Virus record (IMG/VR): IMGVR_UViG_3300010885_023630 | Span: 1 to 64,000 of that record | Length of the DNA stretch: 64,000 nucleotides | Strand: one strand, 5' to 3' | Source of the DNA: a virus | In this document: in pieces, positions 57,832-64,000 of the stretch | Layout of the letters: each line of letters starts with the position of its first letter | Numbering within the stretch: the stretch's first letter is position 1 | Position numbers and translations under genes: made by a program | The notes under the pieces: model-generated | Databases searched by the model: none | Told to the model about the DNA's origin: nothing | What the model saw: only the letters and a program-made list of their open reading frames with translations

Positions 57832-59010
57832 ATGACACAAGCATTATTAGAAAGCCGTTGGGGCGAAACCAAAGACGCTCTGCTAGAAGGCTTACAAGGT
57901 TCGAAGAGAACTACAATGGGTGTAATCTTAGAAAACACTCGTAAAATGTTAGCTGAAAACGCAACAACAGGTTCAACACAAGCAGGTAACGTAGCAACAC
58001 TTAACCGTGTTATTCTACCAGTTATCCGTCGTGTTATGCCTACAGTTATCGCTAACGAAATCGTTGGTGTACAACCAATGACTGGCCCAGTTGCTCAAAT
58101 CCACACATTACGTGTACGTTATGCTGATTCTGTTACAGATTCAAGCTCATACTCTACAAGTACTGCCGCTGGTGATGAAGCACTAAGCCCGTTCAAGATT
58201 GCTGTTGCTTACTCAGGTAGCAACGCAACTGGTCAAGCTACTAGCACAGCCGCATTAGAAGGCGTAGCTGGTAACAAGATCAACGTTCAAATCTTGAAAC
58301 AAGTTGTTGAAGCTAAGACACGTAAGTTGTCAGCTCGTTGGACATTTGAAGCCGCTCAAGACGCACAGTCTATGCACGGTTTAGATGTTGAAGCTGAAAT
58401 TATGGCTGCTTTAGCACAAGAAATCACAGTTGAAATCGACCAAGAAATCCTAGGCTCTTTACGTGCCTTGGCTGCAACAGACTACACATTTGACCAGTCT
58501 GCTGTTTCTGGTACAGCTACATTCGTTGGTGATGAGCATGCCGCATTGGCAGTTCTAGTCAACCGTACTGCTAACTTGATCGCTCAGCGCACACGTCGTG
58601 GTGCTGGTAACTGGGCAGTTGTTAGTCCAGCTGCATTAACAGTACTACAAAGTGCTACAACTTCAGCATTTGCTCGTACAACAGAAGGTACTTTCGAAGC
58701 TCCTACAAACACTAAGTTTGTTGGTACATTGAACGGTGCTATGAAGATTTATGTTGACGGTTATGCTAACGACAGCCAAGCTGTTCTAGTTGGATACAAA
58801 GGTTCTAGCGAGGCAGATGCTGCAGCGTTCTATTGCCCATACATTCCATTGATGAGCTCTGGTGTTGTATTAGATCCACAAACATTTGAACCAGTCGTAT
58901 CATTTATGACACGTTATGGATATGTTGAGTTAACAAACACAGCATCATCTTTAGGTAACGCTGGTGACTATGTTGGTGAAATCGCAGTAGCTAACTTATC
59001 TTTCCAATAA
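57832..59010 (+). CDS. 23: Major capsid protein gp23
   Basis: 392 residues, shorter than T4 gp23 (521). HK97-type T4-like capsid protein: NRVILPVIRRVMPTVIANEIVGVQPMTGPVAQIHTLRVRY (motifs NRVILPVIRRVMP and GVQPMTGP, about residues 63-95), KTRKLSARWTFEAAQD, NLIAQRTRRGAGNW and the C-terminal YGYVELTNTASSLGNAGDYVGEIAVANL. An N-terminal stretch up to about residue 50 could be the piece removed by gp21. Ribosome site AAAGGA. A strong terminator follows at 59068-59091, closing the head operon. Confidence 0.96.
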   Translation: MTQALLESRWGETKDALLEGLQGSKRTTMGVILENTRKMLAENATTGSTQAGNVATLNRVILPVIRRVMPTVIANEIVGVQPMTGPVAQIHTLRVRYADSVTDSSSYSTSTAAGDEALSPFKIAVAYSGSNATGQATSTAALEGVAGNKINVQILKQVVEAKTRKLSARWTFEAAQDAQSMHGLDVEAEIMAALAQEITVEIDQEILGSLRALAATDYTFDQSAVSGTATFVGDEHAALAVLVNRTANLIAQRTRRGAGNWAVVSPAALTVLQSATTSAFARTTEGTFEAPTNTKFVGTLNGAMKIYVDGYANDSQAVLVGYKGSSEADAAAFYCPYIPLMSSGVVLDPQTFEPVVSFMTRYGYVELTNTASSLGNAGDYVGEIAVANLSFQ

Positions 59011-59067
59011 TCAAGACTGAACTTGATTTAACGAAAGTTAAAACACAACCCAGGGATGGGAAGGCAG

Positions 59068-59091
59068 AAAAGGACCGAAGGGTCCTTTTTT
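59068..59091 (+). terminator. Intrinsic terminator after gp23
   Basis: GGACC-GAAG-GGTCC with flanking A4 and T6 runs; 59072-59085 stem-loop followed by TTTTTT. Confidence 0.9.
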
Positions 59092-59101
59092 GTTGGCCGC
59101 A

Positions 59102-59109
59102 AATAAATA
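59102..59109 (+). promoter_or_regulatory. Late promoter-like AATAAATA
   Basis: Plus-strand AATAAATA followed by C, between the gp23 terminator and the small gene at 59132 (23 bases before its ATG). Confidence 0.65.
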
Positions 59110-59131
59110 CATAATAACAAGGAACCATAAT

Positions 59132-59422
59132 ATGGCCGCACCAGCACAAACAGCACAAAAAACAAAAGTATCAAGTACACCAACTACAGTCAAAGCCGGG
59201 CCAATGACAAAAGTAGCTAACCCTACACCAGCAACCAAAATTGGAACAGCAGTGACAACAGGCGGAGCCGCAGGACATGCCGGTGTTGGCGCAGTGGCCG
59301 GAAGAGCAGATTATACTGCTAGTAATTCTATAACTACACTACAAACAGCCAAACCTGCCAAAGTAACAACAACATCGCCCACAGTAGCAAAAACTACCAA
59401 CAGAGACAAAAGCTATCTATAA
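59132..59422 (+). CDS. Small Ala/Thr/Pro-rich protein, probably virion-associated
   Basis: 96 residues from the ATG at 59132 (AAGGAA upstream); longer readings start before the late promoter. The composition is Ala, Thr, Pro, Lys and Gly-rich with hardly any aromatic residues (MAAPAQTAQKTKV, KIGTAVTTGGAAGHAGVGAVAG), suggesting an extended or disordered protein. It forms its own late unit, with a TAAATA promoter and an intrinsic terminator on each side, next to gp23, so a highly expressed head decoration or internal protein is plausible. No family recognised. Confidence 0.65.
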   Translation: MAAPAQTAQKTKVSSTPTTVKAGPMTKVANPTPATKIGTAVTTGGAAGHAGVGAVAGRADYTASNSITTLQTAKPAKVTTTSPTVAKTTNRDKSYL

Positions 59423-59438
59423 TATATTTTTACGAAAT

Positions 59439-59463
59439 AAAAAGGCTCTTTGGAGCCTTTTTT
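59439..59463 (+). terminator. Intrinsic terminator
   Basis: GGCTC-TTTG-GAGCC (59444-59457) with A5 before and T6 after. Confidence 0.9.
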
Positions 59464-59480
59464 GTTGACTAAGTAAATGT

Positions 59481-60176
59481 ATGAAAACTCTAATAGTAGG
59501 GTTTGGTGATAGTTGGACTTTTGGATCTGAATTAGATCGCCCACAAGAACAAAGTTGGGTAGCACAACTAGCTTCCAAACTTGATTGTGAACACGTTAAT
59601 CAAAGTTGCCCAGCAAGTAGCATTGGGCATTTAACCGTACAACTATTTGATTTTATTAAAAAAGACTATACAGATTATAAAAAAATCTTTATGGTTGGAC
59701 TATCTGGATCAACACGATACTTAACCTACAATAATTCTCGTAACGAGTTTGCTAACATAACACCCGACACAGTTTATAGCACTAGCGATATATACCCAAA
59801 CGGACAACCTCCGCAAACATTAGATCATATGCGTGAGCTATTAAAACAAACGTATATGTATGTTGAGCATACAGAGTACAATAAATTTTTAGCAACGCAA
59901 ACAATATTCTTATTTCAACAATATTGTTATCAACACAATATTGATGTAGTCTTTTTTAGTTACTTTGATAAAATTAATTTTGATAAAGAATTAGTTAATA
60001 CAGATATAATATATCCTACCAGCATAACACAAGCATTAACTGGCAGTGAGTATTCGCAAGAAACAATGACACATGAGTATTTTTTGGGCAAATTGTTTCA
60101 TCCAAACATCGCAGGTCATGCTAAAATAGCAGAACTATTAAAAGATTATTATGACAGCAATTATCCAGGGAATTGA
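59481..60176 (+). CDS. SGNH/GDSL-type hydrolase, copy 1
   Basis: 231 residues. IVGFGDSWTFGSEL (residues 4-17) is the GDSx block I with the nucleophilic Ser; GLSGST follows about residue 74, and FHPNIAGHAKIAELL near the C-terminus supplies the catalytic His of block V (HPNxxGH). Such enzymes hydrolyse esters, often O-acetyl or acyl groups on glycans. No signal peptide, so it acts in the cytoplasm or on the virion. It starts a three-gene cassette (hydrolase, GT-like protein, hydrolase) between capsid and fibre genes and overlaps the next gene by 26 bases. Confidence 0.82.
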   Translation: MKTLIVGFGDSWTFGSELDRPQEQSWVAQLASKLDCEHVNQSCPASSIGHLTVQLFDFIKKDYTDYKKIFMVGLSGSTRYLTYNNSRNEFANITPDTVYSTSDIYPNGQPPQTLDHMRELLKQTYMYVEHTEYNKFLATQTIFLFQQYCYQHNIDVVFFSYFDKINFDKELVNTDIIYPTSITQALTGSEYSQETMTHEYFLGKLFHPNIAGHAKIAELLKDYYDSNYPGN

Positions 60177-61125
60177 AGGCGACGACCTTTCTTTTCACAT
60201 TCGATTATTAGGCAACGACATTAATCGTCTACCCAACGATGTTTGGTTTTACCCATTAAATGATCATTACAATATACACAGCGCATCTTGGCACGATGCC
60301 CAGGTAGAACAGATTAATCGTGCTCGTACTGTGGTATTTTATGATTTGGTTAATACTGGCGACTACGAACACAGCAGGTTTGTGAAATTTGTTGAAGAAT
60401 TTGAACACCCTAACAAGTATTATCTAACAGTAAACCAAAGTAACATAGAAATACCTGACGTTAAAATAATACAGTGGGACTTTATGTGGAATAGAATAAA
60501 AGCATATTATACAGCATCTATACCCGAAGAATTACACTTACATCATTACAGTTACGGTAACTATAAGTTATTTGATTTAGACTTTAATAGTCTTAGAAAT
60601 AAAAAGTTTTTGTCAATGACAGGTAGAGAATATGGATATCGCACACACCTATACAACTTTGTAAAAGATTACGATGGTTATATATCTAATAGAAGTTTAG
60701 GGATTACATTAGAGAACACAGAAGTCATGGGTGCGTTTAATCCTGTACCTAATAATTTTTATCTAGACAGTTATTTTAGTTTTTATGTTGAAAGTAATTG
60801 TCAACAACAAAATTTAATACACATAACAGAAAAAACATTTGAGCCTTTGATTAAAGGACATTTTATATTGCCTGTGAGTAACCCTGGTACTATAAGACGC
60901 TTACGTGATTTAGGGTTTGCGTTTCCTAAATTTATTGATTATAGTTTTGATGAAGAACTAGATACAGTTCAACGTTTTGAGTTAATTAAGTTAGAATTTA
61001 AACGCCTATTAGATCTAGATTGGCACACGCTATATAAAGACAACCAAGACATATTAATACATAATCAACGCTGTATATTTTCTATACCATACGATCGCAG
61101 ACTACTGGAAATTTTTAATGTATAA
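60151..61125 (+). CDS. Glycosyltransferase-like protein (exostosin/GT10-like end)
   Basis: 324 residues. The C-terminal third has HITEKTFEPLIKGHFILPVSNPGTIRRLRDLGF and then FIDYSFDEEL, a pattern like the donor-binding domain of exostosin and fucosyltransferase-type GT-B enzymes (EKxxxxLxxGxxPxxxG). The N-terminal two thirds are alpha/beta without a recognised motif (KKFLSMTGREYGYRTHLYNFV in the middle). A sugar-transfer role is suggested but not proven. It overlaps the flanking SGNH hydrolase genes (26 and 8 bases), so the three proteins are probably made together and act on the same glycan. Confidence 0.55.
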   Translation: MTAIIQGIEGDDLSFHIRLLGNDINRLPNDVWFYPLNDHYNIHSASWHDAQVEQINRARTVVFYDLVNTGDYEHSRFVKFVEEFEHPNKYYLTVNQSNIEIPDVKIIQWDFMWNRIKAYYTASIPEELHLHHYSYGNYKLFDLDFNSLRNKKFLSMTGREYGYRTHLYNFVKDYDGYISNRSLGITLENTEVMGAFNPVPNNFYLDSYFSFYVESNCQQQNLIHITEKTFEPLIKGHFILPVSNPGTIRRLRDLGFAFPKFIDYSFDEELDTVQRFELIKLEFKRLLDLDWHTLYKDNQDILIHNQRCIFSIPYDRRLLEIFNV

Positions 61126-62020
61126 ATTTTATAACAATTTGTCTTTTGAACAAGCAATAGACCATAAACAACAAAACTGGAACATTGATGATCCATACAG
61201 CTACAGATGCTGGTACGAAGAAGATGTAACAGAAAAAGAAATATTAGTAATTACTGTTGGTGATAGTTGGACCTGGGGAGACCATTTGGGTGTAATAGAC
61301 TGGGACAAAGCCAGCAATGACCCTTGTAGAATGGAAGAAATAGCAGGGCGAGTATTAAGTAATCGTATGAGAGCCGACTGGGTTAATATTGCTCGCCCTG
61401 GTTGTAGTAACTATTGGATGATAGAACAATTAATAAACATAGAAGATCACTTACATCGTGTGCGTAACAAATACAAACAAATTTATGTAGTTGTAACATT
61501 AACAGAAGACTTGCGAGAATCAACTTACGCCAGGCGTATTAATGTTGATAAACCTTATCAAGAGTTTTGGGATAACAGCAATAGTATTAAAGAATTTTTA
61601 GTAAAAGTTGAAGGTTACTTGTTTTATAACTTAGAAGAATTCTTTAAACGTGTGCCGTTTGTTAACGCAAAAGTTAGTCGAGCATTTACTGATGTTTGGC
61701 TAGAAAATACCAGCCCGTTGTTATTAGAAAAAACCTGGTGTGATGTAATACAAGATAATATACAGTTTGACCGCTATTGGAAACCAGTTCCGTTTGTGGG
61801 ACAAATGGCTATAGATCCATTGAATGAAAAGTTTATGTCGCAGTTGTCGGGGCAACGTGAATTAAGATATAAGGAAGAATTCTTAGATATAATGGATCGG
61901 GTAGGTCGTAGATGGAACTTTTTAGGAGCCAGTGACTACAACTTAAAAGGCAGTACGTATCACCCAAATGCCGCAGGGCACCGACTTTGGGGAGATTATC
62001 TTTATGTACATATTAGGTAA
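61118..62020 (+). CDS. SGNH/GDSL-type hydrolase, copy 2
   Basis: 300 residues. Block I is VITVGDSWTWGDHLG (about residues 45-59), NIARPGCSNYWM may be block II, and the end YHPNAAGHRLWGDYLYVHIR carries the catalytic His. It is longer than the SGNH protein at 59481 by an N-terminal extension (about 40 residues) and an insertion of about 60 residues before the last block. Likely an esterase or acyl-transfer enzyme on glycans. The stop codon TAA is part of a TAAATA late promoter serving the next gene. Confidence 0.82.
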   Translation: MYKFYNNLSFEQAIDHKQQNWNIDDPYSYRCWYEEDVTEKEILVITVGDSWTWGDHLGVIDWDKASNDPCRMEEIAGRVLSNRMRADWVNIARPGCSNYWMIEQLINIEDHLHRVRNKYKQIYVVVTLTEDLRESTYARRINVDKPYQEFWDNSNSIKEFLVKVEGYLFYNLEEFFKRVPFVNAKVSRAFTDVWLENTSPLLLEKTWCDVIQDNIQFDRYWKPVPFVGQMAIDPLNEKFMSQLSGQRELRYKEEFLDIMDRVGRRWNFLGASDYNLKGSTYHPNAAGHRLWGDYLYVHIR

Positions 62021-62023
62021 ATA
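62016..62023 (+). promoter_or_regulatory. Late promoter-like GGTAAATA overlapping the stop of the SGNH gene
   Basis: GGTAAATAC on the plus strand; its TAA is the stop codon at 62018-62020. It gives a leader of about 75 bases before the ATG at 62106. Confidence 0.65.
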
Positions 62024-62105
62024 CTTTGTTCACTCAAAATGAGTAACTCTTGTCGGTACCAAACCGCGGGTAGCCTAGAACGCTAAAATTAAAGGAGAAA
62101 TTAAA

Positions 62106-62546
62106 ATGGCAAAATTAAAAATCGCATCTAAAGAATCAAACGGCACATTACATGATCAAGACTCACCGGGCGTGGGTGGCGGTACAGGTGGTGCTAGTCA
62201 AGCAATTACAACCACTGGTGTAAAAACAATCAAGGTTGCATATAACACCGCGGCAAATACTCAAATTGCCAATGGTTATATCACAGCACAAAAAGGTGCT
62301 CACAAGTTCCGCGTAGTTGATCAATCGGTAGCTAACGCTACCACAGTTACATTGGTAAACACAGCAGTAGCCAATTTAAGAACAGCCAATCAAGGCACCA
62401 TTACCGGTTACAACACAAGTAATGTAGCATTTAACGCAACTCGTATTACTAACAAATTTGTTTACGATTTTGCTGGTAACAAAATGCGTTATGTATTAAG
62501 CCCATTGGTAGCCGGTAACGGTTTCGCTAACGTAGCTTCATACTAA
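62106..62546 (+). CDS. Small virion protein candidate
   Basis: 146 residues with a strong ribosome site (AAAGGAGAAAT). Basic start AKLKIASKESNGTLHDQDSPG, a Gly-rich hinge, then a beta-rich domain (KFRVVDQSVANATTVTLVNTAV, FVYDFAGNKMRYVLSP). Its own late promoter (62016) and a strong terminator (62569) mark it as a separate, highly expressed late unit, like the 96-residue gene after gp23. Probably a decoration or tail structural protein; no known family seen. Confidence 0.65.
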   Translation: MAKLKIASKESNGTLHDQDSPGVGGGTGGASQAITTTGVKTIKVAYNTAANTQIANGYITAQKGAHKFRVVDQSVANATTVTLVNTAVANLRTANQGTITGYNTSNVAFNATRITNKFVYDFAGNKMRYVLSPLVAGNGFANVASY

Positions 62547-62568
62547 TCTAATTTAGATTTGGATAATT

Positions 62569-62590
62569 AAACCCGCTTCGGCGGGTTTTT
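62569..62590 (+). terminator. Intrinsic terminator with TTCG loop
   Basis: AAACCCGC-TTCG-GCGGGTTT followed by TT; a very stable UUCG tetraloop hairpin. Confidence 0.94.
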
Positions 62591-62618
62591 CATTGATTTA
62601 AGCATAAGATTCAAACAG

Positions 62619-62626
62619 CATAAATA
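62619..62626 (+). promoter_or_regulatory. Late promoter-like CATAAATA
   Basis: CATAAATA followed by C on the plus strand, 22 bases before the ATG at 62648; the first element after the terminator. Confidence 0.7.
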
Positions 62627-62647
62627 CTACATAAACAGGATACTTAA

Positions 62648-63184
62648 ATGAGTACGACTAAGAGAATTTCCGGCGATTATAACTTACAAACGCTAAATCC
62701 AACTGATAAGATCAACATCACTAGTAGTGCTGTTACAATCAACGGCAATTTGTTTGTTACTGGTAATAGCCAAAGCGTAGTAACTACAAATAGTGCCATT
62801 AGTGATCACGTCATTGTGTTAAATCACGGGTTAAGCAACGATGCGGATCCAAATCCGCTAGGCGCCGCGATTGAAGTAGATCGTGGAACTCGAGCTAACG
62901 TACAAATTCGTTGGAACGAAGGGTTGACTCGTTGGGAGTTATCTAACGATGGATCAAGCTATAGTAAAATTATTACTAGCGGCTCGATGGAAAATGCCAA
63001 CGTAAATATCACTGGGTATACAATTTATGACGCAACTGCCAATGTGGCGTTGTACGCAAATACAGTAGCCGGCGGAGGGTCTGGATTATTTGTTAACACA
63101 GGTACAACTCAACCAAACGTTGCTACCAAACAAGAATTAATTACCAAGAGCCGAGCTCTTGCTTTCAGCCTTATTTTAGGATAG
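62648..63184 (+). CDS. Virion structural protein (fibre/collar-type)
   Basis: 178 residues. The pattern GDYNLQTLNPTDKINITSSAVTINGNLFVTGNSQ, then HVIVLNHG, DRGTRANVQIRWNEGLTRWELSNDG, is typical of small structural proteins in the fibre regions of aquatic T4-like phages. The C-terminal third (GGSGLFVNTGTTQPNVATKQELITKSRAL) may be an oligomerisation part. It begins a run of four closely spaced genes (gaps of 10, 2 and 8 bases) reading into a large fibre gene at the window edge. Role: virion surface or tail fibre component. Confidence 0.65.
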   Translation: MSTTKRISGDYNLQTLNPTDKINITSSAVTINGNLFVTGNSQSVVTTNSAISDHVIVLNHGLSNDADPNPLGAAIEVDRGTRANVQIRWNEGLTRWELSNDGSSYSKIITSGSMENANVNITGYTIYDATANVALYANTVAGGGSGLFVNTGTTQPNVATKQELITKSRALAFSLILG

Positions 63185-63194
63185 GATTATTTAA

Positions 63195-63509
63195 ATGGCA
63201 TTCACTAATACATCAGTAACTACAACAGCTGGTTCAATCTATACCGCATCTAGCGCAAGCGGAAGTATTATTACAACAATTCATTTGTGTAACTATACCA
63301 ACACACCTGTAACAGCAAATATCTACGCTGTACAGAACGGTGGAACACCAAATAACAGTTCTATCATTTATTCAAATGTCAGTATAACCGCATACAATAC
63401 ATTGATCATTAATACAGAAAAATTTATTTTAGAGGCAGGCGATAAGATTTATGCTAACGTAAGCGCAAACGCTAGTGTAACAGCAACAGTGAGCGCATAC
63501 GGAATTTAA
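63195..63509 (+). CDS. Small beta-rich virion protein
   Basis: 104 residues, Thr/Ser/Asn/Ala-rich and wholly beta-stranded in appearance (SIYTASSASGSIITTIHLCNYTNTPVTANIYAVQ, TLIINTEKFILEAGDKIYANVS). Similar short proteins are found beside fibre genes in aquatic myoviruses (recollection, unverified). Likely a single jelly-roll or Ig-like domain on the virion. No catalytic motif. Confidence 0.62.
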   Translation: MAFTNTSVTTTAGSIYTASSASGSIITTIHLCNYTNTPVTANIYAVQNGGTPNNSSIIYSNVSITAYNTLIINTEKFILEAGDKIYANVSANASVTATVSAYGI

Positions 63510-63511
63510 CG

Positions 63512-63937
63512 ATGGCACGATTTCTTAAGAACCCAGACCTAGCACCGGGTACCTTGGCGGCCAAACTTCCTATTGCTGGCAATGCCCTAGGCGATGCGCC
63601 AATTACTGGTCTAATCAGATTTAACCAGGACAATAATAGAATTGAATTTTATTACAACAATCAATGGAATCAAGTTGCCAAGATTGGCACAGTACAATTG
63701 GTTGTAGACGACCTAGTAGGTGATGGTACGCAACAAGTATTCCATATGGCACAGGCAGAATCGGATCCTAAAGCTATAGCAGTATTCATTGGTGGCGTTT
63801 ACCAACAACCTAATACCAATTATACGGTCAATGGAACTGAGTACATTACTTTTACTAGCCCGCCACCAGTACCATCTGGTATTAGTCCAAACAGAATTAC
63901 TATAATTCATAATATTAATAGTACCAACGCTACCTAG
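63512..63937 (+). CDS. Small virion protein, fibre-associated
   Basis: 141 residues. The N-terminus RFLKNPDLAPGTLAAKLP is followed by GLIRFNQDNNRIEFYYNNQWNQV, a strand pair recurring in phage fibre proteins (GxIRFNxxxNxxEFYxxxxW), then a beta domain (VFHMAQAESDPKAIAVFIGGVYQQPNTNYTV) resembling repeats that precede fibre tips. Likely part of the distal fibre or a head fibre. It starts 2 bases after the previous stop. Confidence 0.65.
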   Translation: MARFLKNPDLAPGTLAAKLPIAGNALGDAPITGLIRFNQDNNRIEFYYNNQWNQVAKIGTVQLVVDDLVGDGTQQVFHMAQAESDPKAIAVFIGGVYQQPNTNYTVNGTEYITFTSPPPVPSGISPNRITIIHNINSTNAT

Positions 63938-63945
63938 GAGCTCGA

Positions 63946-64000
63946 ATGGCAATCGGACGCATTACCGGACCAATGCTATACGGCAACCTGGAACGTCAGG
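63946..64000 (+). CDS. Start of a fibre/structural gene, cut by window edge
   Basis: ATG at 63946 with TAGGAG upstream; the visible codons read MAIGRITGPMLYGNLERQ. An MAIGRITGP start is a pattern I associate with long fibre-like virion proteins of aquatic T4-like phages. Only 18 codons are inside the window. Confidence 0.6.
   Translation, partial: MAIGRITGPMLYGNLERQ

Noticed and set aside
59464-59478. GTTGACTAAGT copy of the gp47 operator/-35 box upstream of the SGNH gene
   Set aside because: The second palindrome arm is not preserved and no -10 box lies 17 bases downstream.
1-64000. tRNA genes, insertion sequences, integrase or attachment sites
   Set aside because: None found by eye; no transposase or integrase motifs, no terminal inverted repeats around the accessory genes.

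Overview
The window is part of the genome of a large T4-like contractile-tailed phage (myovirus). Recognisable T4 counterparts are the late sigma factor gp55, the recombination nuclease gp46/gp47, baseplate gp25, gp6, gp53, gp5 and gp26, portal gp20, prohead protease gp21, scaffold gp22 and major capsid gp23. Fibre proteins and short virion proteins are of a kind common in aquatic T4-like phages. A phage-borne TctC/Bug periplasmic binding protein, a family hugely expanded in Betaproteobacteria, hints at a betaproteobacterial (perhaps freshwater) host. That host call is inference. DNA replication and packaging genes lie outside the window.

Layout. (1) 1-6205, minus strand: an accessory operon of overlapping genes with three radical SAM proteins, three glycosyltransferase-like proteins and two small proteins, behind a textbook sigma70 promoter (TTGACA-N17-TATAAT). 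(2) 6272-37873, minus strand: the tail/baseplate block. Read from the right it holds tube cap, gp53, hub, gp5 spike, a separate lysozyme-like protein, gp25, gp6, a giant 3806-residue protein in the gp7 position, a gp8-position protein, three fibre proteins sharing an N-terminal domain, and a duplicated Gly-rich-protein plus small-protein module. (3) 38003-48308, plus strand: gp55, then gp47 and gp46 split by an ANL ligase - TctC - ANL ligase cassette, then two radical SAM genes and a GIY-YIG nuclease. (4) 48309-48854: about 550 bases without a gene but dense in stem-loops, probably a large structured RNA. (5) 48855-50265, minus strand: a small membrane protein, a gp51-position protein and gp26. 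(6) 50321-64000, plus strand: tape measure with a metallopeptidase-like tail, portal, prohead core proteins, protease, scaffold, capsid, an SGNH hydrolase - GT-like - SGNH hydrolase cassette, and small virion/fibre proteins up to the window edge.

Regulation. Twelve sites of the form NNTAAATA, mostly followed by C (T4 late promoter TATAAATA), precede structural genes on both strands, matching the presence of gp55. The accessory minus operon, gp55 and gp47 instead have sigma70-type promoters. The gp47 promoter carries a perfect 15-base palindrome over its -35 box, and its start point falls on the gp47 ATG, suggesting leaderless translation.

Most unusual content: the candidate large RNA; the ANL/TctC/ANL metabolic cassette inside the recombination module; five radical SAM proteins; the duplicated Gly-rich module; the giant beta-propeller-containing protein; and the peptidase-tailed tape measure.
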